A stretch of DNA of 64,000 nucleotides from Camarhynchus parvulus. Lineage: Eukaryota; Chordata; Aves; Passeriformes; Thraupidae. The DNA lies in assembly GCF_901933205.1 (NCBI RefSeq), contig NW_022148963.1:22343-86342 (forward strand), read 5' to 3'. Of the stretch, positions 38,033 through 50,929 are shown one piece after another. Under the pieces are notes generated by a model. That model had not been told where the DNA came from. It worked only from the letters and a program-made list of their open reading frames with translations, and made no database searches. Positions within the stretch are counted from its first letter, which is position 1, and each line of letters opens with the position of its first letter. A program made the position numbers and the translations under genes.

Positions 38033-39714
38033 CAGGCACCAGTGGCAACTCGGGCTGGTTTGAGAGTGCCAAGGACTCCTGCAATCTGCCATAAAGAACC
38101 AGGGCTGGTGAGTTTTCTTTGGAGGGAAAAGGGCCGATGTTGGTGTATGGGGTCCTGAGGCCAGGAGTGGCCGGGCTGCCTCCTGAAATTCGGTGATTTT
38201 CAAGATTGTTCCCAGACCCAAGCTGGCACCAGTGGCAACTCGGGCTGGTTTGAGAGTGCCAAGGGACTCCTGCAATCTGCCATAAAGAACCAGGGCTGGT
38301 GAGTTTTCTTTGGAGGGAAAAGGGCCGATGTTGGTGTATGGGGTCCTGAGGCCAGGAGTGGCCGGCTGCCTCCTGAAATTCGGGTGATTTTCAAGATTGT
38401 TCCCAGACCCAAGCAGGCACCAGTGGCAACTCGGGCTGGTTTGAGAGTGCCAAGGGACTCCTGCAATCTGCCATAAAGAACCAGGGCTGGTGAGTTTTCT
38501 TTGGAGGGAAAAGGGCCGATGTTGGTGTATGGGGTCCTGAGGCCAGGAGTGGCCGGGCTGCCTCCTGAAATTCGGTGATTTTCAAGATTGTTCCCAGACC
38601 CAAGCAGGCACCAGTGGCAACTCGGGCTGGTTTGAGAGTGCCAAGGACTCCTGCAATCTGCCATAAAGAACCAGGGCTGGTGAGTTTTCTTTGGAGGGAA
38701 AAGGGCCGATGTTGGTGTATGGGGTCCTGAGGCCAGGAGTGGCCGGGCTGCCTCCTGAAATTCGGGTGATTTTCAAGATTGTTCCCAGACCCAAGCAGGC
38801 ACCAGTGGCAACTCGGGCTGGTTTGAGAGTGCCAAGGGACTCCTGCAACCTGCCATAAAGAACCAGGGCTGGTGAGTTTTCTTTGGAGGGAAAAGGGCCG
38901 ATGTTGGTGTATGGGGTCCTGAGGCCAGGAGTGGCCGGCTGCCTCCTGAAATTCGGTGATTTTCAAGATTGTTCCCAGACCCAAGCAGGCACCAGTGGCA
39001 ACTCGGGCTGGTTTGAGAGTGCCAAGGACTCCTGCAATCTGCCATAAAGAACCAGGGCTGGTGAGTTTTCTTTGAGGGAAAAGGGCCGATGTTGGTGTAT
39101 GGGGTCCTGAGGCCAGGAGTGGCCGGCTGCCTCCTGAAATTCGGGTGATTTTCAAGATTGTTCCCAGACCCAAGCAGGCACCAGTGGCAACTCGGGCTGG
39201 TTTGAGAGTGCCAAGGGACTCCTGCAACCTGCCATAAAGAACCAGGGCTGGTGAGTTTTTTTTGAGGGAAAAGGGCCGATGTTGGTGTATGGGGTCCTGA
39301 GGCCAGGAGTGGCCGGCTGCCTCCTGAAATTCGGTGATTTTCAAGATTGTTCCCAGACCCAAGCAGGCACCAGTGGCAACTCGGGCTGGTTTGAGAGTGC
39401 CAAGGGACTCCTGCAATCTGCCATAAAGAACCAGGGCTGGTGAGTTTTCTTTGGAGGGAAAAGGGCCGATGTTGGTGTATGGGGTCCTGAGGCCAGGAGT
39501 GGCCGGCTGCCTCCTGAAATTCGGGTGATTTTCAAGATTGTTCCCAGACCCAAGCTGGCACCAGTGGCAACTCGGGCTGGTTTGAGAGTGCCAAGGGACT
39601 CCTGCAATCTGCCATAAAGAACCAGGGCTGGTGAGTTTTCTTTGAGGGAAAAGGGCCGATGTTGGTGTATGGGGTCCTGAGGCCAGGAGTGGCCGGCTGC
39701 CTCCTGAAATTCGG

Positions 39715-39903
39715 TGATTTTCAAGATTGTTCCCAGACCCAAGCAGGCACCAGTGGCAACTCGGGCTGGTTTGAGAGTGCCAAGGACTCCTGCAATCTGC
39801 CATAAAGAACCAGGGCTGGTGAGTTTTCTTTGGAGGGAAAAGGGCCGATGTTGGTGTATGGGGTCCTGAGGCCAGGAGTGCCGGTGCGCCTCCTGAAATT
39901 CGG
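39715..39903 (+). repeat. Monomer with a scrambled dyad loop
   Basis: From about 39,880 the bases AGTGCCGGTGCGCCTCC replace AGTGGCCGGCTGCCTCC. The overall length of this patch is unchanged but the GCCGGC palindrome is lost. The same unit also lacks one G at unit 70-72 (39,782). It could be a compensating pair of indels or a local sequencing error. Confidence 0.7.
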
Positions 39904-42180
39904 TGATTTTCAAGATTGTTCCCAGACCCAAGCAGGCACCAGTGGCAACTCGGGCTGGTTTGAGAGTGCCAAGGGACTCCTGCAATCTGCCATAAAGAAC
40001 CAGGGCTGGTGAGTTTTCTTTGGAGGGAAAAGGGCCGATGTTGGTGTATGGGGTCCTGAGGCCAGGAGTGGCCGGCTGCCTCCTGAAATTCGGTGATTTT
40101 CAAGATTGTTCCCAGACCCAAGCAGGCACCAGTGGCAACTCGGGCTGGTTTGAGAGTGCCAAGGGACTCCTGCAATCTGCCATAAAGAACCAGGGCTGGT
40201 GAGTTTTCTTTTGTGGGCGAAGGGCCGATGTTGGTGTATGGGGTCCTGAGGCCAGGAGTGGCCGGCTGCCTCCTGAAATTCGGGTGATTTTCAAGATTGT
40301 TCCCAGACCCAAGCAGGCACCAGTGGCAACTCGGGCTGGTTTGAGAGTGCCAAGGGACTCCTGCAATCTGCCATAAAGAACCAGGGCTGGTGAGTTTTCT
40401 TTGGAGGGAAAAGGGCCGATGTTGGTGTATGGGGTCCTGAGGCCAGGAGTGGCCGGCTGCCTCCTGAAATTCGGTGATTTTCAAGATTGTTCCCAGACCC
40501 AAGCAGGCACCAGTGGCAACTCGGGCTGGTTTGAGAGTGCCAAGGGACTCCTGCAATCTGCCATAAAGAACCAGGGCTGGTGAGTTTTCTTTTGTGGGCG
40601 AAGGGCCGATGTTGGTGTATGGGGTCCTGAGGCCAGGAGTGGCCGGCTGCCTCCTGAAATTCGGTGATTTTCAAGATTGTTCCCAGACCCAAGCAGGCAC
40701 CAGTGGCAACTCGGGCTGGTTTGAGAGTGCCAAGGGACTCCTGCAATCTGCCATAAAGAACCAGGGCTGGTGAGTTTTCTTTGAGGGAAAAGGGCCGATG
40801 TTGGTGTATGGGGTCCTGAGGCCAGGAGTGGCCGGGCTGCCTCCTGAAATTCGGTGATTTTCAAGATTGTTCCCAGACCCAAGCAGGCACCAGTGGCAAC
40901 TCGGGCTGGTTTGAGAGTGCCAAGGGACTCCTGCAATCTGCCATAAAGAACCAGGGCTGGTGAGTTTTCTTTGGAGGGAAAAGGGCCGATGTTGGTGTAT
41001 GGGGTCCTGAGGCCAGGAGTGGCCGGCTGCCTCCTGAAATTCGGGTGATTTTCAAGATTGTTCCCAGACCCAAGCAGGCACCAGTGGCAACTCGGGCTGG
41101 TTTGAGAGTGCCAAGGGACTCCTGCAATCTGCCATAAAGAACCAGGGCTGGTGAGTTTTCTTTGGAGGGAAAAGGGCCGATGTTGGTGTATGGGGTCCTG
41201 AGGCCAGGAGTGGCCGGCTGCCTCCTGAAATTCGGTGATTTTCAAGATTGTTCCCAGACCCAAGCAGGCACCAGTGGCAACTCGGGCTGGTTTGAGAGTG
41301 CCAAGGGACTCCTGCAATCTGCCATAAAGAACCAGGGCTGGTGAGTTTTCTTTGGAGGAAAAAGGGCCGATGTTGGTGTATGGGGTCCTGAGGCCAGGAG
41401 TGGCCGGCTGCCTCCTGAAATTCGGTGATTTTCAAGATTGTTCCCAGACCCAAGCAGGCACCAGTGGCAACTCGGGCTGGTTTGAGAGTGCCAAGGGACT
41501 CCTGCAAACTGCCATAAAGAACCAGGGCTGGTGAGTTTTCTTTGGAGGGAAAAGGGCCGATGTTGGTGTATGGGGTCCTGAGGCCAGGAGTGGCCGGCTG
41601 CCTCCTGAAATTCGGGTGATTTTCAAGATTGTTCCCAGACCCAAGCAGGCACCAGTGGCAACTCGGGCTGGTTTGAGAGTGCCAAGGGACTCCTGCAATC
41701 TGCCATAAAGAACCAGGGCTGGTGAGTTTTCTTTGGAGGGAAAAGGGCCGATGTTGGTGTATGGGGTCCTGAGGCCAGGAGTGGCCGGCTGCCTCCTGAA
41801 ATTCGGGTGATTTTCAAGATTGTTCCCAGACCCAAGCAGGCACCAGTGGCAACTCGGGCTGGTTTGAGAGTGCCAAGGACTCCTGCAATCTGCCATAAAG
41901 AACCAGGGCTGGTGAGTTTTCTTTGGAGGGAAAAGGGCCGATGTTGGTGTATGGGGTCCTGAGGCCAGGAGTGGCCGGCTGCCTCCTGAAATTCGGTGAT
42001 TTTCAAGATTGTTCCCAGACCCAAGCAGGCACCAGTGGCAACTCGGGCTGGTTTGAGAGTGCCAAGGACTCCTGCAATCTGCCATAAAGAACCAGGGCTG
42101 GTGAGTTTTCTTTGGAGGGAAAAGGGCCGATGTTGGTGTATGGGGTCCTGAGGCCAGGAGTGGCCGGCTGCCTCCTGAAA

Positions 42181-42376
42181 TTCGGGTGATTTTCAAGATT
42201 GTTCCCAGACCCAAGCAGGCACCAGTGGCAACTCGGGCTGGTTTGAGAGTGCCAAGGGACTCCTGCAATCTGCCATAAAGAACCAGGGCTGGTGAGTTTT
42301 CTTTGGAGGGAAAAGGGCCGATGTTGGTGTATGGGGTCCTGAGGCCAGGAGTGGCGGGCTGCCTCCTGAAATTCTG
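42181..42376 (+). repeat. Monomer with C to G in the palindrome and an added T at its end
   Basis: GTGGCGGGCTG replaces GTGGCCGGCTG (42,356) and ATTCTGGTGA replaces ATTCGGTGA (extra T near 42,375). Both changes remove CpGs or change their context. The unit is in block IV and both changes are private to it. Confidence 0.7.
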
Positions 42377-43139
42377 GTGATTTTCAAGATTGTTCCCAGA
42401 CCCAAGCAGGCACCAGTGGCAACTCGGGCTGGTTTGAGAGTGCCAAGGGACTCCTGCAATCTGCCATAAAGAACCAGGGCTGGTGAGTTTTCTTTGGAGG
42501 GAAAAGGGCCGATGTTGGTGTATGGGGTCCTGAGGCCAGGAGTGGCCGGCTGCCTCCTGAAATTCGGGTGATTTTCAAGATTGTTCCCAGACCCAAGCAG
42601 GCACCAGTGGCAACTCGGGCTGGTTTGAGAGTGCCAAGGGACTCCTGCAATCTGCCATAAAGAACCAGGGCTGGTGAGTTTTCTTTGGAGGGAAAAGGGC
42701 CGATGTTGGTGTATGGGGTCCTGAGGCCAGGAGTGGCCGGCTGCCTCCTGAAATTCGGTGATTTTCAAGATTGTTCCCAGACCCAAGCAGGCACCAGTGG
42801 CAACTCGGGCTGGTTTGAGAGTGCCAAGGGACTCCTGCAATCTGCCATAAAGAACCAGGGCTGGTGAGTTTTCTTTGGAGGGAAAAGGGCCGATGTTGGT
42901 GTATGGGGTCCTGAGGCCAGGAGTGGCCGGCTGCCTCCTGAAATTCGGGTGATTTTCAAGATTGTTCCCAGACCCAAGCAGGCACCAGTGGCAACTCGGG
43001 CTGGTTTGAGAGTGCCAAGGGACTCCTGCAATCTGCCATAAAGAACCAGGGCTGGTGAGTTTTCTTTGGAGGGAAAAGGGCCGATGTTGGTGTATGGGGT
43101 CCTGAGGCCAGGAGTGGCCGGCTGCCTCCTGAAATTCGG

Positions 43140-46100
43140 TGATTTTCAAGATTGTTCCCAGACCCAAGCAGGCACCAGTGGCAACTCGGGCTGGTTTGAG
43201 AGTGCCAAGGGACTCCTGCAATCTGCCATAAAGAACCAGGGCTGGTGAGTTTTCTTTGGAGGGAAAAGGGCCGATGTTGGTGTATGGGGTCCTGAGGCCA
43301 GGAGTGGCCGGCTGCCTCCTGAAATTCGGTGATTTTCAAGATTGTTCCCAGACCCAAGCAGGCACCAGTGGCAACTCGGGCTGGTTTGAGAGTGCCAAGG
43401 GACTCCTGCAATCTGCCATAAAGAACCAGGGCTGGTGAGTTTTCTTTGGAGGGAAAAGGGCCGATGTTGGTGTATGGGGTCCTGAGGCCAGGAGTGGCCG
43501 GCTGCCTCCTGAAATTCGGTGATTTTCAAGATTGTTCCCAGACCCAAGCAGGCACCAGTGGCAACTCGGGCTGGTTTGAGAGTGCCAAGGGACTCCTGCA
43601 ATCTGCCATAAAGAACCAGGGCTGGTGAGTTTTCTTTGGAGGGAAAAGGGCCGATGTTGGTGTATGGGGTCCTGAGGCCAGGAGTGGCCGGCTGCCTCCT
43701 GAAATTCGGTGATTTTCAAGATTGTTCCCAGACCCAAGCAGGCACCAGTGGCAACTCGGGCTGGTTTGAGAGTGCCAAGGGACTCCTGCAATCTGCCATA
43801 AAGAACCAGGGCTGGTGAGTTTTCTTTTGTGGGCGAAGGGCCGATGTTGGTGTATGGGGTCCTGAGGCCAGGAGTGGCCGGCTGCCTCCTGAAATTCGGT
43901 GATTTTCAAGATTGTTCCCAGACCCAAGCAGGCACCAGTGGCAACTCGGGCTGGTTTGAGAGTGCCAAGGGACTCCTGCAAACTGCCATAAAGAACCAGG
44001 GCTGGTGAGTTTTCTTTGGAGGGAAAAGGGCCGATGTTGGTGTATGGGGTCCTGAGGCCAGGAGTGGCCGGCTGCCTCCTGAAATTCGGTGATTTTCAAG
44101 ATTGTTCCCAGACCCAAGCAGGCACCAGTGGCAACTCGGGCTGGTTTGAGAGTGCCAAGGGACTCCTGCAAACTGCCATAAAGAACCAGGGCTGGTGAGT
44201 TTTCTTTGGAGGGAAAAGGGCCGATGTTGGTGTATGGGGTCCTGTGGCCAGGAGTGGCCGGCTGCCTCCTGAAATTCGGTGATTTTCAAGATTGTTCCCA
44301 GACCCAAGCAGGCACCAGTGGCAACTCGGGCTGGTTTGAGAGTGCCAAGGGACTCCTGCAATCTGCCATAAAGAACCAGGGCTGGTGAGTTTTCTTTGGA
44401 GGGAAAAGGGCCGATGTTGGTGTATGGGGTCCTGAGGCCAGGAGTGGCCGGCTGCCTCCTGAAATTCGGTGATTTTCAAGATTGTTCCCAGACCCAAGCA
44501 GGCACCAGTGGCAACTCGGGCTGGTTTGAGAGTGCCAAGGGACTCCTGCAATCTGCCATAAAGAACCAGGGCTGGTGAGTTTTCTTTGGAGGAAAAGGGC
44601 CGATGTTGGTGTATGGGGTCCTGAGGCCAGGAGTGGCCGGCTGCCTCCTGAAATTCGGTGATTTTCAAGATTGTTCCCAGACCCAAGCAGGCACCAGTGG
44701 CAACTCGGGCTGGTTTGAGAGTGCCAAGGGACTCCTGCAATCTGCCATAAAGAACCAGGGCTGGTGAGTTTTCTTTGGAGGAAAAGGGCCGATGTTGGTG
44801 TATGGGGTCCTGAGGCCAGGAGTGGCCGGCTGCCTCCTGAAATTCGGTGATTTTCAAGATTGTTCCCAGACCCAAGCAGGCACCAGTGGCAACTCGGGCT
44901 GGTTTGAGAGTGCCAAGGGACTCCTGCAATCTGCCATAAAGAACCAGGGCTGGTGAGTTTTCTTTGGAGGGAAAAGGGCCGATGTTGGTGTATGGGGTCC
45001 TGAGGCCAGGAGTGGCCGGCTGCCTCCTGAAATTCGGTGATTTTCAAGATTGTTCCCAGACCCAAGCAGGCACCAGTGGCAACTCGGGCTGGTTTGAGAG
45101 TGCCAAGGGACTCCTGCAATCTGCCATAAAGAACCAGGGCTGGTGAGTTTTCTTTGGAGGGAAAAGGGCCGATGTTGGTGTATGGGGTCCTGAGGCCAGG
45201 AGTGGCCGGCTGCCTCCTGAAATTCGGTGATTTTCAAGATTGTTCCCAGACCCAAGCAGGCACCAGTGGCAACTCGGGCTGGTTTGAGAGTGCCAAGGGA
45301 CTCCTGCAATCTGCCATAAAGAACCAGGGCTGGTGAGTTTTCTTTTGTGGGCGAAGGGCCGATGTTGGTGTATGGGGTCCTGAGGCCAGGAGTGGCCGGC
45401 TGCCTCCTGAAATTCGGTGATTTTCAAGATTGTTCCCAGACCCAAGCAGGCACCAGTGGCAACTCGGGCTGGTTTGAGAGTGCCAAGGGACTCCTGCAAT
45501 CTGCCATAAAGAACCAGGGCTGGTGAGTTTTCTTTGGAGGGAAAAGGGCCGATGTTGGTGTATGGGGTCCTGAGGCCAGGAGTGGCCGGCTGCCTCCTGA
45601 AATTCGGTGATTTTCAAGATTGTTCCCAGACCCAAGCAGGCACCAGTGGCAACTCGGGCTGGTTTGAGAGTGCCAAGGGACTCCTGCAATCTGCCATAAA
45701 GAACCAGGGCTGGTGAGTTTTCTTTGGAGGGAAAAGGGCCGATGTTGGTGTATGGGGTCCTGAGGCCAGGAGTGGCCGGCTGCCTCCTGAAATTCGGTGA
45801 TTTTCAAGATTGTTCCCAGACCCAAGCAGGCACCAGTGGCAACTCGGGCTGGTTTGAGAGTGCCAAGGGACTCCTGCAATCTGCCATAAAGAACCAGGGC
45901 TGGTGAGTTTTCTTTGGAGGGAAAAGGGCCGATGTTGGTGTATGGGGTCCTGAGGCCAGGAGTGGCCGGCTGCCTCCTGAAATTCGGTGATTTTCAAGAT
46001 TGTTCCCAGACCCAAGCAGGCACCAGTGGCAACTCGGGCTGGTTTGAGAGTGCCAAGGGACTCCTGCAATCTGCCATAAAGAACCAGGGCTGGTGAGTTT

Positions 46101-48645
46101 TCTTTGGAGGGAAAAGGGCCGATGTTGGTGTATGGGGTCCTGAGGCCAGGAGTGGCCGGCTGCCTCCTGAAATTCGGTGATTTTCAAGATTGTTCCCAGA
46201 CCCAAGCAGGCACCAGTGGCAACTCGGGCTGGTTTGAGAGTGCCAAGGGACTCCTGCAATCTGCCATAAAGAACCAGGGCTGGTGAGTTTTCTTTGGAGG
46301 GAAAAGGGCCGATGTTGGTGTATGGGGTCCTGTGGCCAGGAGTGGCCGGCTGCCTCCTGAAATTCGGTGATTTTCAAGATTGTTCCCAGACCCAAGCAGG
46401 CACCAGTGGCAACTCGGGCTGGTTTGAGAGTGCCAAGGGACTCCTGCAATCTGCCATAAAGAACCAGGGCTGGTGAGTTTTCTTTGGAGGGAAAAGGGCC
46501 GATGTTGGTGTATGGGGTCCTGAGGCCAGGAGTGGCCGGCTGCCTCCTGAAATTCGGTGATTTTCAAGATTGTTCCCAGACCCAAGCAGGCACCAGTGGC
46601 AACTCGGGCTGGTTTGAGAGTGCCAAGGGACTCCTGCAATCTGCCATAAAGAACCAGGGCTGGTGAGTTTTCTTTGGAGGGAAAAGGGCCGATGTTGGTG
46701 TATGGGGTCCTGAGGCCAGGAGTGGCCGGCTGCCTCCTGAAATTCGGTGATTTTCAAGATTGTTCCCAGACCCAAGCAGGCACCAGTGGCAACTCGGGCT
46801 GGTTTGAGAGTGCCAAGGGACTCCTGCAATCTGCCATAAAGAACCAGGGCTGGTGAGTTTTCTTTGGAGGGAAAAGGGCCGATGTTGGTGTATGGGGTCC
46901 TGAGGCCAGGAGTGGCCGGCTGCCTCCTGAAATTCGGTGATTTTCAAGATTGTTCCCAGACCCAAGCAGGCACCAGTGGCAACTCGGGCTGGTTTGAGAG
47001 TGCCAAGGGACTCCTGCAATCTGCCATAAAGAACCAGGGCTGGTGAGTTTTCTTTGGAGGGAAAAGGGCCGATGTTGGTGTATGGGGTCCTGAGGCCAGG
47101 AGTGGCCGGCTGCCTCCTGAAATTCGGTGATTTTCAAGATTGTTCCCAGACCCAAGCAGGCACCAGTGGCAACTCGGGCTGGTTTGAGAGTGCCAAGGGA
47201 CTCCTGCAATCTGCCATAAAGAACCAGGGCTGGTGAGTTTTCTTTGGAGGGAAAAGGGCCGATGTTGGTGTATGGGGTCCTGAGGCCAGGAGTGGCCGGC
47301 TGCCTCCTGAAATTCGGTGATTTTCAAGATTGTTCCCAGACCCAAGCAGGCACCAGTGGCAACTCGGGCTGGTTTGAGAGTGCCAAGGGACTCCTGCAAT
47401 CTGCCATAAAGAACCAGGGCTGGTGAGTTTTCTTTGGAGGGAAAAGGGCCGATGTTGGTGTATGGGGTCCTGAGGCCAGGAGTGGCCGGCTGCCTCCTGA
47501 AATTCGGTGATTTTCAAGATTGTTCCCAGACCCAAGCAGGCACCAGTGGCAACTCGGGCTGGTTTGAGAGTGCCAAGGGACTCCTGCAATCTGCCATAAA
47601 GAACCAGGGCTGGTGAGTTTTCTTTGGAGGGAAAAGGGCCGATGTTGGTGTATGGGGTCCTGAGGCCAGGAGTGGCCGGCTGCCTCCTGAAATTCGGTGA
47701 TTTTCAAGATTGTTCCCAGACCCAAGCAGGCACCAGTGGCAACTCGGGCTGGTTTGAGAGTGCCAAGGACTCCTGCAATCTGCCATAAAGAACCAGGGCT
47801 GGTGAGTTTTCTTTGGAGGGAAAAGGGCCGATGTTGGTGTATGGGGTCCTGTGGCCAGGAGTGGCCGGCTGCCTCCTGAAATTCGGTGATTTTCAAGATT
47901 GTTCCCAGACCCAAGCAGGCACCAGTGGCAACTCGGGCTGGTTTGAGAGTGCCAAGGGACTCCTGCAATCTGCCATAAAGAACCAGGGCTGGTGAGTTTT
48001 CTTTGGAGGGAAAAGGGCCGATGTTGGTGTATGGGGTCCTGAGGCCAGGAGTGGCCGGCTGCCTCCTGAAATTCGGTGATTTTCAAGATTGTTCCCAGAC
48101 CCAAGCAGGCACCAGTGGCAACTCGGGCTGGTTTGAGAGTGCCAAGGACTCCTGCAATCTGCCATAAAGAACCAGGGCTGGTGAGTTTTCTTTGGAGGGA
48201 AAAGGGCCGATGTTGGTGTATGGGGTCCTGAGGCCAGGAGTGGCCGGCTGCCTCCTGAAATTCGGTGATTTTCAAGATTGTTCCCAGACCCAAGCAGGCA
48301 CCAGTGGCAACTCGGGCTGGTTTGAGAGTGCCAAGGGACTCCTGCAATCTGCCATAAAGAACCAGGGCTGGTGAGTTTTCTTTGGAGGGAAAAGGGCCGA
48401 TGTTGGTGTATGGGGTCCTGAGGCCAGGAGTGGCCGGCTGCCTCCTGAAATTCGGTGATTTTCAAGATTGTTCCCAGACCCAAGCAGGCACCAGTGGCAA
48501 CTCGGGCTGGTTTGAGAGTGCCAAGGGACTCCTGCAATCTGCCATAAAGAACCAGGGCTGGTGAGTTTTCTTTGGAGGGAAAAGGGCCGATGTTGGTGTA
48601 TGGGGTCCTGAGGCCAGGAGTGGCCGGCTGCCTCCTGAAATTCGG
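43140..48645 (+). repeat. Block V: mostly canonical satellite, 29 monomers
   Basis: About nine of 29 units vary. They carry the substituted cassette (43,824 and 45,343), T to A at unit 83 (43,982 and 44,172), A to T at unit 156 (44,245, 46,333 and 47,852), two neighbouring one-G losses (about 44,591 and 44,781), and G losses at unit 70-72 (47,767 and 48,145). The block has low indel density like block I but shares the unit-156 substitution with blocks II, IV and VI. No gene is present. Confidence 0.85.
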
Positions 48646-50929
48646 TGATTTTCAAGATTGTTCCCAGACCCAAGCAGGCACCAGTGGCAACTCGGGCTGG
48701 TTTGAGAGTGCCAAGGGACTCCTGCAATCTGCCATAAAGAACCAGGGCTGGTGAGTTTTCTTTGGAGGGAAAAGGGCCGATGTTGGTGTATGGGGTCCTG
48801 AGGCCAGGAGTGGCCGGGCTGCCTCCTGAAATTCGGTGATTTTCAAGATTGTTCCCAGACCCAAGCAGGCACCAGTGGCAACTCGGGCTGGTTTGAGAGT
48901 GCCAAGGGACTCCTGCAATCTGCCATAAAGAACCAGGGCTGGTGAGTTTTCTTTGAGGGAAAAGGGCCGATGTTGGTGTATGGGGTCCTGAGGCCAGGAG
49001 TGGCCGGCTGCCTCCTGAAATTCGGTGATTTTCAAGATTGTTCCCAGACCCAAGCAGGCACCAGTGGCAACTCGGGCTGGTTTGAGAGTGCCAAGGACTC
49101 CTGCAATCTGCCATAAAGAACCAGGGCTGGTGAGTTTTCTTTGGAGGGAAAAGGGCCGATGTTGGTGTATGGGGTCCTGAGGCCAGGAGTGGCCGGCTGC
49201 CTCCTGAAATTCGGGTGATTTTCAAGATTGTTCCCAGACCCAAGCAGGCACCAGTGGCAACTCGGGCTGGTTTGAGAGTGCCAAGGGACTCCTGCAATCT
49301 GCCATAAAGAACCAGGGCTGGTGAGTTTTCTTTGGAGGGAAAAGGGCCGATGTTGGTGTATGGGGTCCTGAGGCCAGGAGTGGCCGGCTGCCTCCTGAAA
49401 TTCGGGTGATTTTCAAGATTGTTCCCAGACCCAAGCAGGCACCAGTGGCAACTCGGGCTGGTTTGAGAGTGCCAAGGGACTCCTGCAATCTGCCATAAAG
49501 AACCAGGGCTGGTGAGTTTTCTTTGGAGGGAAAAGGGCCGATGTTGGTGTATGGGGTCCTGAGGCCAGGAGTGGCCGGGCTGCCTCCTGAAATTCGGTGA
49601 TTTTCAAGATTGTTCCCAGACCCAAGCAGGCACCAGTGGCAACTCGGGCTGGTTTGAGAGTGCCAAGGACTCCTGCAATCTGCCATAAAGAACCAGGGCT
49701 GGTGAGTTTTCTTTGAGGGAAAAGGGCCGATGTTGGTGTATGGGGTCCTGAGGCCAGGAGTGGCCGGCTGCCTCCTGAAATTCGGGTGATTTTCAAGATT
49801 GTTCCCAGACCCAAGCAGGCACCAGTGGCAACTCGGGCTGGTTTGAGAGTGCCAAGGGACTCCTGCAATCTGCCATAAAGAACCAGGGCTGGTGAGTTTT
49901 CTTTGGAGGGAAAAAGGGCCGATGTTGGTGTATGGGGTCCTGAGGCCAGGAGTGGCCGGGCTGCCTCCTGAAATTCGGTGATTTTCAAGATTGTTCCCAG
50001 ACCCAAGCAGGCACCAGTGGCAACTCGGGCTGGTTTGAGAGTGCCAAGGGACTCCTGCAATCTGCCATAAAGAACCAGGGCTGGTGAGTTTTCTTTGGAG
50101 GGAAAAGGGCCGATGTTGGTGTATGGGGTCCTGAGGCCAGGAGTGGCCGGCTGCCTCCTGAAATTCGGTGATTTTCAAGATTGTTCCCAGACCCAAGCAG
50201 GCACCAGTGGCAACTCGGGCTGGTTTGAGAGTGCCAAGGGACTCCTGCAATCTGCCATAAAGAACCAGGGCTGGTGAGTTTTCTTTTGTGGGCGAAGGGC
50301 CGATCTTGGTGTATGGGGTCCTGTGGCCAGGAGTGGCCGGGCTGCCTCCTGAAATTCGGTGATTTTCAAGATTGTTCCCAGACCCAAGCAGGCACCAGTG
50401 GCAACTCGGGCTGGTTTGAGAGTGCCAAGGGACTCCTGCAACCTGCCATAAAGAACCAGGGCTGGTGAGTTTTCTTTGGAGGGAAAAGGGCCGATGTTGG
50501 TGTATGGGGTCCTGAGGCCAGGAGTGGCCGGCTGCCTCCTGAAATTCGGTGATTTTCAAGATTGTTCCCAGACCCAAGCAGGCACCAGTGGCAACTCGGG
50601 CTGGTTTGAGAGTGCCAAGGACTCCTGCAATCTGCCATAAAGAACCAGGGCTGGTGAGTTTTCTTTGGAGGGAAAAGGGCCGATGTTGGTGTATGGGGTC
50701 CTGAGGCCAGGAGTGGCCGGCTGCCTCCTGAAATTCCCGGTGATTTTCAAGATTGTTCCCAGACCCAAGCAGGCACCAGTGGCAACTCGGGCTGGTTTGA
50801 GAGTGCCAAGGACTCCTGCAAACTGCCATAAAGAACCAGGGCTGGTGAGTTTTCTTTGGAGGGAAAAGGGCCGATGTTGGTGTATGGGGTCCTGAGGCCA
50901 GGAGTGGCCGGCTGCCTCCTGAAATTCGG
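48646..50929 (+). repeat. Block VI: short variant-rich satellite, 12 monomers
   Basis: Nearly every unit is altered. There are G gains at 171-172 (about 48,817, 49,578, 49,960 and 50,339), G gains at 189-190 (about 49,213, 49,405 and 49,785), G losses at 70-72 (about 49,093, 49,669, 50,618 and 50,809), losses at 119-120 (about 48,954 and 49,714), and an A5 tract (about 49,910). One unit near 50,281-50,442 combines the substituted cassette, G to C at 50,305, A to T at 50,323 and T to C at 50,442 (the last belongs to the next unit). ATTCCCGG with two extra C is at 50,735. No gene is present. Confidence 0.86.

Larger units (their letters stand above)
34771..43139 (+). repeat. Block IV: variant-rich satellite, 44 monomers
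   Basis: Most units carry one or more of the recurrent one-base G-run indels seen in block II. The block also holds A to T at unit 156 (36,260, 37,020 and 37,587), A to T at unit 31 (34,992, 38,224 and 39,556), T to C at unit 83 (38,849 and 39,228) and the substituted cassette (40,207 and 40,590, plus an intermediate at 34,884). Private oddities are a 3-base loss at 36,865, a 2-base gain near 38,027, a rearranged stretch at 39,880 and a C to G change at 42,356. Reverse-strand frames of 720 and 721 codons (35,731-37,893 and 38,391-40,556) are repeat read-through. No gene is present. Confidence 0.87.

Noticed and set aside
44591..44790. Duplication linking the paired one-G losses at 6,582/6,771 and at 44,591/44,781
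   Set aside because: Both are neighbouring units with the same loss, but the surrounding variants differ and the loss is a common recurrent type, so independent origin is as likely.
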